A stretch of 64,000 nucleotides of DNA, taken from contig NC_089727.1 in NCBI RefSeq assembly GCF_035083965.1, positions 8,499,501 to 8,563,500 on the forward strand, written 5' to 3'. Numbering within the stretch: the stretch's first letter is position 1; each line of letters begins with the position of its first letter. Under the pieces are notes generated by a model that saw only the letters and a program-made list of their open reading frames with translations, did no database searches and was not told the DNA's origin. Made by a program: the position numbers and the translations under genes. Source of the DNA: Branchiostoma lanceolatum. Taxonomy: Eukaryota; Chordata; Leptocardii; Amphioxiformes; Branchiostomatidae. Positions 10,893 through 21,905 of the stretch are shown here, one piece after another.

Positions 10893-11204
10893 ATTTCTTT
10901 ATCAACTATGCAAATTAGATATTGATTTTCATAATCTTTAAGCGTCTCATAAAATCATGAAGATCCGTGAATCCCTTCCTGGGTTATTCTCTTTAAAACG
11001 CTCCAACACAATCGGCCTCTGCAGTTCCAAGCAAGTTTCTAGGGGACCCAATCCTACACCACTTACTCGCTTTCCCAAGTGTTATCTCACTCAAAAATCA
11101 CGAACATAACATGTCTAGAACACGAGATATAAAAACTGGAAGTTTCATTTTAGTACCATAGAAAGCCGCTAGGAGACCCACTATCGAACTTGATCTATTT
11201 GCTC

Positions 11205-11410
11205 ACTCGATGGGGCGTGAAGTCGGAGGTACCGTGTTTGCATGAGGAGGGCCACACATCGAGCACGTTAAAGAACCCACCACACTAAGCTTGTCGAAGA
11301 AAGAGTAGGGATCTTTTCCGTTGTGAGTGGATCAAACCTTACAGTCCATTCTTACACAGCTTGTACTTACTGTGCAAAACTGGTGTGTTATGCCTAAATG
11401 CCGTTAACCG
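11205..11410 (+). repeat. SINE fragment (AAGAACCCACCACACT family)
   Basis: GTTAAAGAACCCACCACACT and GAAAGAGTAGGGATC match the body of the SINE at 53080-53395. The tail reads GTTATGCCTAAATGCCGTT. No tRNA-like head is present, so it is 5'-truncated. Confidence 0.65.
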
Positions 11411-11412
11411 GT

Positions 11413-11803
11413 TAGGCCATGTTGATTTGATTATATGGATGACATCCTCTGGGAACCCCAAAACTGAAAAAAAATTGCCTTTATTATGAAATCTACCAGT
11501 ACGTGGCCAGGAAGGTTGAACAAATAGCTAAACACAAAGAGTATGGTATGCCGAAATATAAGTTCTTCTTTTTTGTTTTTTTGTTGTTTCAAAATTTTGT
11601 TGACTTTGGAAATGATGTTGGCATTGTACGACATTAGTATCGTTTTCTAATATTTCTTTTACAACTAACGGCATATATTTGATCATTTTGCAGCTACTTT
11701 GTATGATTAACAATTTGGGGGAAATTTTTATTTTACCTTCGGAATCGGACGAAAATTGATGCGCGTGCGGATGTCATCCATATAATCAAATCAACATGGC
11801 CTT
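11413..11803. mobile_element. MITE, TAAGGCCATGTTGATTTGAT family, copy 1
   Basis: The left end GGCCATGTTGATTTGATTAT and its continuation to GATGACATCC are inverted at the right end (GGATGTCATCCATATAATCA ... CATGGCC) over about 34 bases. Other copies lie at 23811-24183, 41474-41634 (truncated) and 42987-43458. Inside, CAAAACTG and TATGAAATCTACC are shared among copies. It is 391 bp and non-coding. Confidence 0.75.
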
Positions 11804-12379
11804 GTGCAAAACAAACTATAGCATTACAAATGTGCAGGCTCAAATGCGGGCAATATGCCTTTACAAGTTAACACTCCAACGCGTTCTTCAGGGCATTACA
11901 GGAAACCCCTCAGACGACAAACCACACCAGCTGTGCGCAACGATAAACACGAAACTCAAACCCCCTCTCCTCTGTGTCTGAGGAGTGTTGATACAACTGT
12001 AAACACTGTAAGTGGTGGGGTACGAAGGTCACGGCGGAAATTTGGTGATTAGTTTGAATCTAGTGGCTAAGTAGTCGGTTGTGTTACGCATTTTTGTTAA
12101 GACTACCGGAATATGTGTACATAACTACACGGTGAATGATATCAGGGGTGTTGAATGGTCACTCTGTTGCCTGTGTATACGTTAGCCGCCACCAGGCCTT
12201 CATACGGACGTATGGATCATAGAATTCGTCAGAAAAAGAAATAATCAGGCCATGTTGAAGATCACATTTCGCGCGCCTGCAAATGAATCCCTGGCAAATA
12301 TTCTCCCTGTAAGCCGGCGTAGTTAGTCTGGTAGAGACTAGGTATACGTGTTGCGAAGTTCATGCCAACCTCAAAAGCT

Positions 12380-12611
12380 TAGCCTGGTAACCATACCATC
12401 GTGAGCTCCCCGGCATCTCTACGGTGTGGGTATGTTGCCCGCCCACCCAAGCAAGGGAATCCAAAAACGGGGTTGATTTTAGAAATCTACGGGCTAGTAT
12501 AGTAGAGAGAGCGACTGGAAAGATATGCTGTCAGAAAAAGGTCACTACTTAGTAGGACTGGGGCCGGTAAAACAGCCCTAAGTCGGCCCTATGAGACTGG
12601 TTACCAGGCTA
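12380..12611. mobile_element. MITE with TAGCCTGGTAACC ends
   Basis: TAGCCTGGTAACCA at 12380 and TGGTTACCAGGCTA ending at 12611 are perfect inverted ends of about 14 bp. It is the largest of three copies in the window and non-coding. Confidence 0.65.
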
Positions 12612-13285
12612 TTAAAGAAAGTCTGTACCAACCTATTCAAAGATGTTTAAGTTTTTGTAGGGGTTGTGTGCGGTCTATCATTCTTTGTCATGAACACACT
12701 ATGCTTCTGTATCGTATTTAAAGGTGTTACAAGTATTGTCAGTAGCTTTAATTTTGTTTAGGGTTGGTTGTCATCCATTGTTTTATTGAATAAACAATAT
12801 AGAGTTTGCATATCGTGCTGCTATTTCACTTAGACTTGATAATCATCAACACATTTTACTTTGCTTTTCGTTGATTCAAGATTGATAAATTAAATGCCCA
12901 GCACACCATTCATGCTTATTAAGTAGAAAATATCATTGAATACTTTAAAAGTTTCGTAACACAGAAATATTGGACTGGACAGTACTATTTTCTTAGTTTT
13001 CAGTCAATGTTATGGCTGTATCGAATGTACCGTGCTTGAATGAGCTGCTGTGTTTACCCACAAACAGAGCACGTTTGGGTCTTTCTCTACTTTACCCCAG
13101 CTGCAGGATGTGGCACTGAAAACAAAATCATGTGATTTCATGTTGATCTTCCGTTCTGGCACTTAAAGAAACGCCCGATTCCGTTCAATCATTTCCTGTA
13201 GACAACCAGCTGACTCACCGACAAAAGTTTCGAAAACAGACCTTAAGAAAAACTTGTCATTCAGTAGAATTCTGTTGGAGAGACC

Positions 13286-15428
13286 ATGGAACTGTCGTCC
13301 GTGTTAGGAGTGTTGGTCGCTTCTATAGTGGTGGCGTTAGCGATTTCATCCACTGCGGAAGGGGGTGAGTGCAGCTTTTTTGTTTCCTTAAAGAAGTTTG
13401 AACTTACAATAGTTATCGTTAAATTACAACGTGCATGGCTTTAAGCTAGAAATATTGACTCACTCAACACAAAATGTGCTAAATGGTCACATCGGCATGC
13501 ACTGTATACGTAGATTTAGTAACTGAAGGTATGTGTGTGTGATGAGTGTACTACACCTTACTATTGCATATTCTAGTTGTTTCTTTTTTGGCTGACTTGG
13601 CTAAACTGTACTGTGAAACGTCTGCAATCAGGTAGCATTAATGATTACTACGTTCACAATAGTAAGAAATGTTGATGGTCTGCCATTATTTGATACAACC
13701 TAACAAAGTCACGGGGTCCCTTATTTCATTTGATTGAAATACAATCTTCTATCACGCAAATAAACGTCGTTGTTATCAGGCTGTGGTGAAAGTTTTACTC
13801 TTATCTATTTATATGTTTAGGGTTCTCAGACTACAAAAATCATGTCACTGACACACATAATATACATACATATATAAATACATGGATACATACATACATA
13901 CATACATACATACATACATACATACATAAAGACATGCATTTCTACGGTATTCCTGTAATTCTATGTTCTTGTACAACAAACAGACGCAAGTATTGATCGA
14001 GCAAGGCTGTTACCTGTGTTTAAAGTCTTCTAATAAAGGAGAAAGAAATGAAATCTTTCTACAAAATCATGATTTCGTCTTAATAGTTGCAGGATGCCGT
14101 CTAGAGTTGGGGATGAAATCTGGCGACATAAACGACGAACAAATCACCGGCTCGTCCTTCTACGGTCCCGGGTGGGACCCGCGATACGCCCGGGTAGACC
14201 ACAGGTTCGCCTGGCGCCCGGCACAGAGACACAGGCACGAATGGCTCGCCATTGACCTCGAGAAAACAATGAACGTCATAGGTGTGATGACACAGGGACA
14301 CCTGTCCTACGAGAGTCCGAGAAGACCCTACTATCTTAAACGTTTTGCGTTGGACTTCAAGAACCAAGAAGGAGAGGAATGGGTTAGCTACAAGATAGCT
14401 GACAAAGTAAGAACACATTATATTACACAGCTCCAAGCAGATGTAGGGTCGATTCAGTGTTTCTAGTTTGTTTGTATACGTTTTGTACTTCTTTCTACTA
14501 GTCTTTATGGGAAAAGCGAAAAGAAAATGAGGACTGCTAAAAAGATGTATAGAAAGCCTTTAAAAATGCATGAAACACTGAGCCATACCCTGTATCTGCT
14601 TGGAGATTATACATTTGTACTTTACTAGCCTGGGTACAAGTTAAACGCCTCCTGGGTTCATACAATATAAGTGTGAATCAGTGGGAGCTAACCCATTCTC
14701 AGGAGGATAGTTACCAGGCTACATTTTGTAATGCTAACATACTGTATATAATATACATGGTAGGTACAGATCACGATCTGACAGGAATCGATGATTCTAC
14801 CGCGTACCGGAATCTGTTTCTGTATCTGTCGAGTGAGCTCAGGATCTCTTCCGGCACAAAGTAATCTGCGATTCTACCGGTACAATCAGCAATTCTTGTA
14901 GTAGAGATTCCGGTTAGATCTGTTAACATAGACTCTGATCATGATCTTTGTCAGATCGTAGTCTTTACCCTGACATACTAGTATATAACATTTTTATTGT
15001 AAACCATCTATTGGCACAGGAATGTCTATGGTGTTGTTTAGATTATATACATTCTAAAACCATCAAACTTCATACCAAGACAAATTTGAACTTATGTATT
15101 GCATATCATCTCGAATAAAATGCCGAATTTGCATTTTATCCCTTTCCTAGGACGTCACATTCGAAGGCAATAATGACACAGAGACGGTAGTCACCAATAT
15201 ACTGCCAGAGCCCGTCTTAGCCACTGCAGTTAGGTTTCGTCCCGCTGGGTGGCACAGTAACGGGTTTGCACTTCGGGTTGAGATCCTTGGATGCAGTCTA
15301 CCAGGTTTGTGTTCTTTCATCATAACGTATAGCTGCAGTTGGGGCTTAATTTTGTATGTATGTAACGTATGTGTGTACATCCTTTGTATGTGTGTATGTT
15401 TGTTTGTGTATGTATGTTTGGGCGTATG

Positions 15429-15467
<39 letters not shown>

Positions 15468-15823
15468 ATGTATGTGTGTGTATGTATGTATTATGTATAT
15501 GTGTATGTGTACGTGTATGTGTGTATGTATGTATGTATATGTATTGTCTGTATGTTATGTGTATGCATATATATATGTATGTATGTATGTATGTGTCATA
15601 TGTATGTATGTATGTATGCACGTTATACGATGCGTCCCGCTGGGTGGCACAGTAACGGGTTTGCACTTCGGGTTGAGATCCTTGGATGCAGTCTACCAGG
15701 TTTGTGTTCTTTCATCATAACGTATAGCTGCAGTTGGGGCTTAATTTTGTATGTATGTAACGTATGTGTGTACATCCTTTGTATGTGTGTATGTTTGTTT
15801 GTGTATGTATGTTTGGGCGTATG

Positions 15824-15872
<49 letters not shown>

Positions 15873-18645
15873 ATGTATGTGTGTGTATGTATGTATTATG
15901 TATATGTGTATGTGTACGTGTATGTGTGTATGTATGTATGTATATGTATTGTCTGTATGTTATGTGTATGCATATATATATGTATGTATGTATGTATGTG
16001 TCATATGTATGTATGTATGTATGCACGTTATACGATGCATTCATATCTGTTACCTTAGTGTACAGTAGACTACATATTTGCCCCCTACATCATGCTTTAA
16101 GTAATACTTGGAACTAATGAACCACACAAATAAAAGAAACAACACTTTATTTTGAAATCCTCTCATCTGAACATCATGTCTATCTGCTAGTAATGACGTC
16201 ATCAGAGTCGCCCGGTCCCGTGACCACAATCACAGCCACAACGGTGCTTCCTTTCCCCGCCAAAACAACAGTCGATGCTGGTAGAGCAGTGAACATAACG
16301 ACTGTACCTGACTCATCAGTATGGACCATGGGCTTTCATGGTAGGAGGGAGATCTCGTACAATAGAGTTATGAGAATGAGGTCTGAAGTAAAAGTTTCCT
16401 CGGGGGCATGTTGACACTGATGCCGAAGAACTGATCTGTGTAGGCCCTGGCAAGAGTATGGGTTCCTGGGTATACATCCTGTTATTAGACATACTACTTC
16501 ATACCTACATACAAACAAATAATTTAGTGAAACGCACCTGTTTGGCACATACTGGCCCTCAAATATAACTGTAGACTACACTGCAGATATATACAATGTC
16601 GATAGGTAGCGTCTTCTAACCACTGTCTGGAAAGCAATTTACAGCACATTCTCCTTGACACCTAATTCCAGACTAATTGATCGTAAGACAGGCGCCAGAC
16701 CATGTTTTAGCGAAGGGTCCAGTCTAATTGATTTCCTATACCGGGAAGACAGTCATTTAACGCTCCACTTCCTCCGGAACAATCAAGAAAGCCCCCGCTT
16801 TTTTTTCTTGGCTCTAGGAGCAACACCAGGAGAAGATACCATCTCAATCGTTGCAGGAGTAATTCTGGGATGCGCCGCCTTGTTGATTGCAATCCTTGTC
16901 TGCGTGCTTCTCTATAAAAGGTAGCCACCATTCCATACTCTAGTGGTCTGAAAAGTTCTCTGCATTTGTATCTGTATCTGTTTCTGTATCTATACAGCCG
17001 GTATAATCGCCCTTCAGCGTAACACACCAGCTTTGCAGCTGGCTATATATTACATTGTCATTGAACGACCTGTCACTAGGGGTGGGTACCGGTACAGTGT
17101 ACCGGTCCAAAACCGGTATTTTGTTATGCACCGGTCCAAAAAAACCGGTCCGGAAAAAAAATCAGTGGACCGGCCTATGGACCGATTAGAAAATTCTGGT
17201 CATAATGTATATAGTTGTTGTCAACTACATTGTACTCAAAGAAGAACAATGTTGCTCTAAATCTCTTTTGTGAGAAAAAAGTTACCTGGAATACATGGTT
17301 GTATGCTTTGGTACATCTTCGTTTTCTTTTTGCATATCAATATGCACCGATAATTCTAATATACAATTTGAACATAACTCGTAGGACTCACAAAGACCTT
17401 TACTACTGTCTCGCTCTCCAAAATTTGATGTACTGAGACACGACTATAATCAGGTACAGGTACAGGTCCGGACCTGGACCTGACCCTCTGGACCTGGACC
17501 TGGACCGGACCTGAATCTACTGTACCGGTACCCACCCCTACCTGTCACCTAATTATATAGGACCTTAATATTTCAATTTGAATATTGTTCAAAGGTATCT
17601 AGGTAGGCTTCCCCAACTGTATTTGGTAACAGCGAGTTCCACACATAGTTCTACGGAGACTAAAAAGAAGTTTTAGAGTTAATTATTGAACACATCAATC
17701 GTTTTACCATAAGAGGTCCCTATACCATAAGTACGAATGCCCTAATAACTTTGAAAACGTGAGTTGGTTGATAGTTACATAAAAGCTTGTGATGTATGAT
17801 AATCCATTTATCCCTTTGATATTATGTCTTCTGGCCTGTTTGCATAGGCGGAAGATGATTGGTTCATCGGAGACAGAGGTAGATAACCGATATGACAACG
17901 TCATCACTTACAGTCGAGTTTTAGAAGAGTCCACTTTGGACCAATCAGGAGACGAGAATCTGGAGTGGAACGATTTTTACGAGTCCGTTGAGGAGAGAGG
18001 GTGAGTGTACACGTCATCAATGAATGGGGTTTGTCTGTCAGATCATTTGAATGTTTCTCAGATTAGGTTGATTAGGTTATGACAGAACCAACCACCAACA
18101 AAGACCTAATTTGCTAAAGCCCCCCTCTCACTGGACCAGCGGCAAATTGGCGACCTCGCTGCGACCGAACGATCTAACAAAGCTCTCCACGAATTCCATC
18201 GATAAAAACGAATCTTTTTATGTGTTTTGTTGTCTTTTTGGTCATACTTGTACGTTTCGAATGATATTCTCATTATAGTGTCAGGGGAACACAAATCCAA
18301 TTTAGGACGCAGCGAGGCCGCCAACGTGCCGCGGGTCTAGTGAGATAGAGGCTTAACAATAAGGCAGTATTTTCCGACATTTCAAATTTTCTACAACACA
18401 ACATGATTTCACAACCATCTTACGACGGTTTGAACCGGTCCTTACAGAAAATGTAATTTCTGGCCATAAAAGAATAGAAAGATGATTATCATAATTCATT
18501 ACGGTTTTATGAAAATCATAGCTTTACTTTTCTCACAATTTTTGTTGTGTGTTGCAGTAGTGCAGCTGAATATGCCTGTATCCAGGACAACAAAGAAGAC
18601 AACGGAAAGTTAGAGGTGGAGAATGATCTTTATCAATCTTCCTGA
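13286..18645 (+). CDS. gene B: discoidin transmembrane receptor with ITIM-like tail, 346 aa
   Basis: Seven coding exons: 13286-13364, 14093-14406, 15151-15304, 16191-16340, 16818-16920, 17848-18000, 18558-18645. Total 1041 nt, in frame. Residues 1-26: signal peptide (MELSSVLGVLVASIVVALAI). 28-180: discoidin domain, opening CRLELGMKSGDI and closing VEILGCSLP. 183-232: Thr/Pro/Ser stalk. 241-264: transmembrane helix. 266-346: tail with VITYSRVL (Y288, fits the ITIM pattern I-x-Y-x-x-V), NDFYESV (Y311), EYACI (Y323) and C-terminal ENDLYQSS (Y343). Unlike A and C there is no sushi exon between discoidin and stalk. The exon 5 donor is the weak GTAGCC. Start context AGACCATGG is shared with gene C. 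An inhibitory signalling role is an inference from the motif alone. Phase 2 tail introns match genes A and C. Confidence 0.83.
13865..13929. repeat. (CATA)n microsatellite, gene B intron 1
   Basis: Nearly pure CATA repeats for about 60 bases. Confidence 0.9.
14431..14605. mobile_element. MITE (CTCCAAGCAGATGT family) in gene B intron 2
   Basis: CTCCAAGCAGATGTAGGG at 14431 is mirrored by CCTGTATCTGCTTGGAG ending at 14605, and the pairing continues inward (CAGTGTTT/AAACACTG). It begins only 25 bases after the exon 2 donor at 14407. It is 175 bp and non-coding. Confidence 0.7.
14626..14721. repeat. short TAGCCTGG-ended MITE
   Basis: TAGCCTGGGT at 14626 and TACCAGGCTA ending at 14721 are inverted. 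The centre also pairs in part (CTCCTGGGTTCA/TTCTCAGGAGG). Confidence 0.5.
15429..15618. repeat. (TG)n / (TATG)n microsatellite, copy 1
   Basis: TG dinucleotide run followed by TATG and TGTA tetranucleotide runs in gene B intron 3. Long open frames through it (CVCVCV, THTHTH) are artefacts. Confidence 0.9.
15825..16024. repeat. (TG)n / (TATG)n microsatellite, copy 2
   Basis: Duplicate of the run at 15429-15618, with about five more TG units. Confidence 0.9.
17077..17540. mobile_element. hAT-type non-autonomous element with 8-bp target duplication
   Basis: Ends TAGGGGTGGGTACCGGTACA and its inverse, perfect over 22 bases, are flanked by CCTGTCAC at 17069-17076 and again at 17541-17548. An 8-bp target duplication with a T/CAGGGGTG-type end is diagnostic of the hAT superfamily. 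The 464-bp inside has ACCGGTCC and GGACCTGGAC repeats and no transposase frame. It lies in gene B intron 5. A decayed relative is at 56864-57220. Confidence 0.88.
18117..18355. mobile_element. MITE-like element, AAGCCCCCCTCTCACTGGA ends, gene B intron 6
   Basis: AAGCCCCCCTCTCACTGGAC at the left is matched by GTCTAGTGAGATAGAGGCTT at the right (imperfect inversion). Sub-terminal CAGCGGC/GCCGCGG and CGACCTCGCTGCG/CGCAGCGAGGCCG also pair. Non-coding. Confidence 0.6.
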
Positions 18646-18712
18646 ATATAAGGACCTTTCATGGAACTGATTTGCTGACCATTACATTTAACAATCCACA
18701 AGAAAATCAGTC

Positions 18713-18718
18713 AATAAA
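18713..18718 (+). promoter_or_regulatory. candidate polyadenylation signal, gene B
   Basis: AATAAA 68 bases after the gene B stop codon, a normal distance for a short 3' UTR. Confidence 0.55.
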
Positions 18719-19039
18719 ACGTTTGTAGTGAGAAAGATTTGGGGATGATTCTTGGTAACCTTTGTACAATCCGTTCACCTTTTGCTGAGTGTATGTTACG
18801 ATATTACAACGATTTCTTTCATTATCGATGTGGTAGTTTATTTGTATCAGTAAAATTCATTATGAGGAATTATGAGCAATTATTGATTCATTATGAGCGA
18901 TTTCCAACACAAAGAATTGGAATTTTCGACCGTATCATACCAGTTTTTAGCGAGGTAGGAATGCAATGCTTCCATGACGTCACTTTATGCAGATTACGAA
19001 CATATGGCGCGGTGAACAGTGGATGAAATGTAGCAGATA

Positions 19040-19347
19040 GCCTGTGGCGTCCTCCGTCACCACGAAAGGCTGTAGGGCCCTGGTTTATTATTTGCTTATT
19101 TTCATTATGTTTCCTATCAACGATGACTGATAACACATGTTCTTGATTGTGCGCAAGTTCATCTACGTCCATCCATGTATCAGTAGTCCTCAAGAGAATA
19201 GCCTGTGGTGTCCTCCGTCACGGATGGCTGTAGGGCCCTGGTTTATAATTTGCTTCTTTTCATTATGTTTCCTATCAACGGTGACTGATAACACATGTTC
19301 TTGATCGTGCGCAAGTTCATCTACGTCCATCAGTAGTCCTCAAGAGA
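19040..19347. repeat. tandem duplication, 161-bp offset
   Basis: GCCTGTGG-GTCCTCCGTCAC...CAGTAGTCCTCAAGAGA occurs at 19040-19197 and again at 19201-19347. A few substitutions and small deletions separate the copies (for example GATTGTGCGC against GATCGTGCGC). Non-coding. Confidence 0.8.
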
Positions 19348-19689
19348 TTACTACACTAATTAAATATTACCGTCTAATCCTACATGTCTTATCGTTATCT
19401 TACGTCTAAGTAAAATGAGGGTGGCAAGAGTGATATTAGATCTTGATTTATGAACATCGTACAATTAAAATTCCCTTGCGATTGAATAATAACTTATCCT
19501 TTCTTGATCATTTCTAAAGAACGTTGTCATTAAATCAATCAAGATTCAGTGACAAATTTGTGAGTTTGTTTGAAAATGAAAGTAATATTTGAACTCCTTT
19601 GTGCATATTAACCACAATACGTCAAATTGGAAATTTTCGCAGTGGTTTTATGTTCTCGCCATGAAGGGGCTACTAAAAATATCAAAACA

Positions 19690-20545
19690 CCACTGCCAAC
19701 ATTGTCACTTTTACAGTATATCCATAAAAACACCGCGAATATTTCCACTTTTACGATATATCAATAACGCCACGGTAAACATTGCGCCTTTCACAGTATA
19801 TTTCATAAAACCGCCGCCAACATTTCCACTTTTTACAGTATAAAAACATCGCGAATATTTCCCATTTTACAGTATATCCATACAACTCCGTGAATATTTC
19901 CTCTTTTACAATATATCCATACAACCAACGCTAACATTGTCCCTTTTACAGTATATCTATACAAAAACCACGAATATTCCCGTTCTACAGTATATCTATT
20001 AAACCAACGCCAACATTTTCGCTTTTACATTTTATCCATAAAACCACCGCCAACATTTACCCTTTTACAGTATGTCCATAAAACTACCGCGAACATTTAT
20101 CCTTTTACATTATGTCCATAAAACCACCGCGGGCATTTACCCTTTTACAGTATATCAATAAAACCACCGCGAACATTTCCATTTTACAGTTTATCCATAA
20201 AACCACCGCGAACATTTCCACTTTTACGGTATATCAATAAAGCCACGGTAAACATTGCCCCTTTAACAGTATATTTCATAAAACCGCCGCCAACATTTCC
20301 ACTTTCTACAATATATCCGTAAAACATCGCGAATATTTCCCATTTTACAGTATATCCATAAAACCACCGCGAACATTTTCTATTTTACAGTATATCCTTA
20401 AAACCACCGCGAACTTTTCCACTTTTACGGTATATCAATAAAACCACCGCGAACATTTCCATTTTTACAGTATATCCTTAAAACCACCGCGGTGGTTTTA
20501 AGGATATACTGTAAAAATGGAAATGTTCGCGGTGGTTGTGACGCC
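19690..20545. repeat. ~39-bp satellite built from a MITE end
   Basis: About 20 imperfect units of the form AAAACCACCGCGAACATTTC + C-TTTTACAGTATATCCAT, spaced close to 39 bases (TATATCCAT-type words near 19718, 19757, 19796, 19871, 19911, 19951 and so on to 20470). Several later units are nearly identical. The unit matches the terminal region of the MITE at 3740-3910 (GTTCGCGGTGGTTTTATG, TACTGTAAA). The left margin (from about 19629) resembles the MITE left end. Confidence 0.8.
20442..20537. repeat. perfect 96-bp palindrome at satellite edge
   Basis: Two 48-base arms (20442-20489 and 20490-20537) are exact inverse copies with no spacer, centred on CCGCGG. Each arm is a little more than one satellite unit. 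It would form a long hairpin or cruciform. Confidence 0.9.
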
Positions 20546-20999
20546 CTTGACACAGCCGACCGACCGTTGACTTTTAAGGGCTCCCCGTTGACATAGGCCA
20601 ATGTTCAAACCAGACACGTATACACGTAATGAACCGATCGATTTATGACTTAATTATTTTGTTCTTTGGTTTACTAGGAAGAAAACTAATCCTGTCATCA
20701 ATCATTCCTGTAGTTAATTAACTCTTGAGTCGGTTGGATTCATAACCGATGAATGAAATCATTTTTTTCCGTGGGTGGCCTATATGATACGGATCATCCG
20801 ATATATGTTGAAATATGCTATATTGGGGTAAAACGTTCATTTCCGGTCGCGTGCGTGCCTCAGACAGGGAAAGATTTGAGTTACGCCCCTTTTCGAGTCT
20901 CATGTGTGGTCATTTTCATAATAATCTCGTGAAGTATGGCTGTATAATTGTAAAGCGTGTCATAATTATTCGGCAGAGAGAAAAGGAAGGTTATTATGA

Positions 21000-21510
21000 A
21001 TGTATACCACATCATGTGGCGTCGTGTGGCGCAAGTGCAGAGCGCACGGCTGTCAAACAATGGGACCCGGGATCGAATCCCAGGGTTGTGCCCATAGATA
21101 TTTCCGAACTTGCGCCCAGACGTTGTGCCCTTGGGAAAGGCACTTTACATACATTCCCCCCTCAGTTAGAGGGACAAGTCTCCAACGGCAGCTGTCTTCA
21201 ACTGGCGGACGAGAGCAGCGCCAGACGGGCTGGCGTTATCAAGGCGGACCTCGAGTGTAAGAGTCATCCGGCAGCTCGCTGCAAGCATCCCAACCAGAAC
21301 CAGCACGTCTCCCTCGAATTGGTGCCGCTGGAGATGGCGGATGCCCAAAGTGTGTGGGTCTCAGATTCGCAACCTGTCATCCACCTTAAACAAATTCATG
21401 CGAAGGCTACCGTGTCAATTGACACGGTCACCATACTCGATCTGTATTTGTATCTGTGCTATGTATCTGTACTATGTATCTGTACTATGTATCTGAATAC
21501 GAATAAAGAT
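21000..21510 (+). repeat. tRNA-derived SINE, full-length-looking
   Basis: Head with A-box-like TGTGGCGCAAGTGCAGAGCG and B-box GGGATCGAATCCC. The body contains GTGCCCTTGGGAAAGGCACT, a core word widespread in deuterostome SINEs. The tail is a repeated CTATGTATCTGTA motif (21440-21500). Orientation is plus. Confidence 0.7.
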
Positions 21511-21774
21511 AATACGAGTGGTTGCCATCAATACCACATTAGGCTACACATGATGATTTCTTTGAAAGCTTGTACGTTGTTGGTGGAAAAGGACAGAGTT
21601 AAGCTGCATGTCCGGACAGATGTATTTGATCCACCTACACCGGGAAGGACTCCTACTCTCTTCGGCAAGTGTTGTGGGTTTTCTTAACGTGCTCTCCTCA
21701 AACACGAGACCTCCATTTAACGTCATGTCCGTGGGACGTCCCTAGCCGAAGCTAGGTACTCATTTACACCTCAG

Positions 21775-21905
21775 TCGAGTGTGAGAAAAGTAGTGTAAAG
21801 TGCGTTTCCAATTGCACAACATTGGGACCTGTCAGGAATTTGAACTCAGTACCTCCAGGTTCTGAGTCATCGACCCTAACCACAAGGCCACACCATGCCA
21901 CCTAC
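21775..21905 (-). repeat. tRNA-derived SINE, minus strand
   Basis: The reverse complement begins GGCATGGTGTGGCCTTGTGG (A box), then GAGTTCAAATTCC (B box), then TTGGAAACGCACTTTACAC, the same core as the SINE at 21000-21510 in diverged form. Confidence 0.65.

Larger units (their letters stand above)
10616..13285. other. intergenic region between genes A and B
   Basis: Starts with the gene A 3' UTR (a candidate AATAAA at 10887-10892). It holds a short TCTA tetranucleotide run near 10687, a SINE fragment (11205-11410), a MITE (11413-11803) and a second MITE (12380-12611). No gene is supported. Confidence 0.5.
15238..16037 (+). repeat. recent ~395-bp tandem duplication across gene B exon 3 end
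   Basis: The block starting CGTCCCGCTGGGTGGCACAG at 15238 (last 67 bases of exon 3, the donor and following intron) is repeated from 15633. Outside the TG run no difference was seen by eye. The TG run is longer in copy 2 (about 23 against 18 units), shifting the offset from 395 to 405. Copy 2 has the exon end and donor (15699) but not the exon start or acceptor. The junction reads ACGATGC|GTCCCGC, and unique sequence resumes after ACGATGC near 16037. Confidence 0.85.

Noticed and set aside
15307-16117. Long open frames rich in Cys-Val or Thr-His
   Set aside because: They are translations of TG/TATG microsatellites in gene B intron 3; only the piece matching exon 3 is real coding sequence.
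20815-21687. 290-codon open frame on the plus strand
   Set aside because: It runs through a tRNA-derived SINE (A and B boxes, GGCACTTTAC core, repeated CTATGTATCTGTA tail) and has no recognisable domain.
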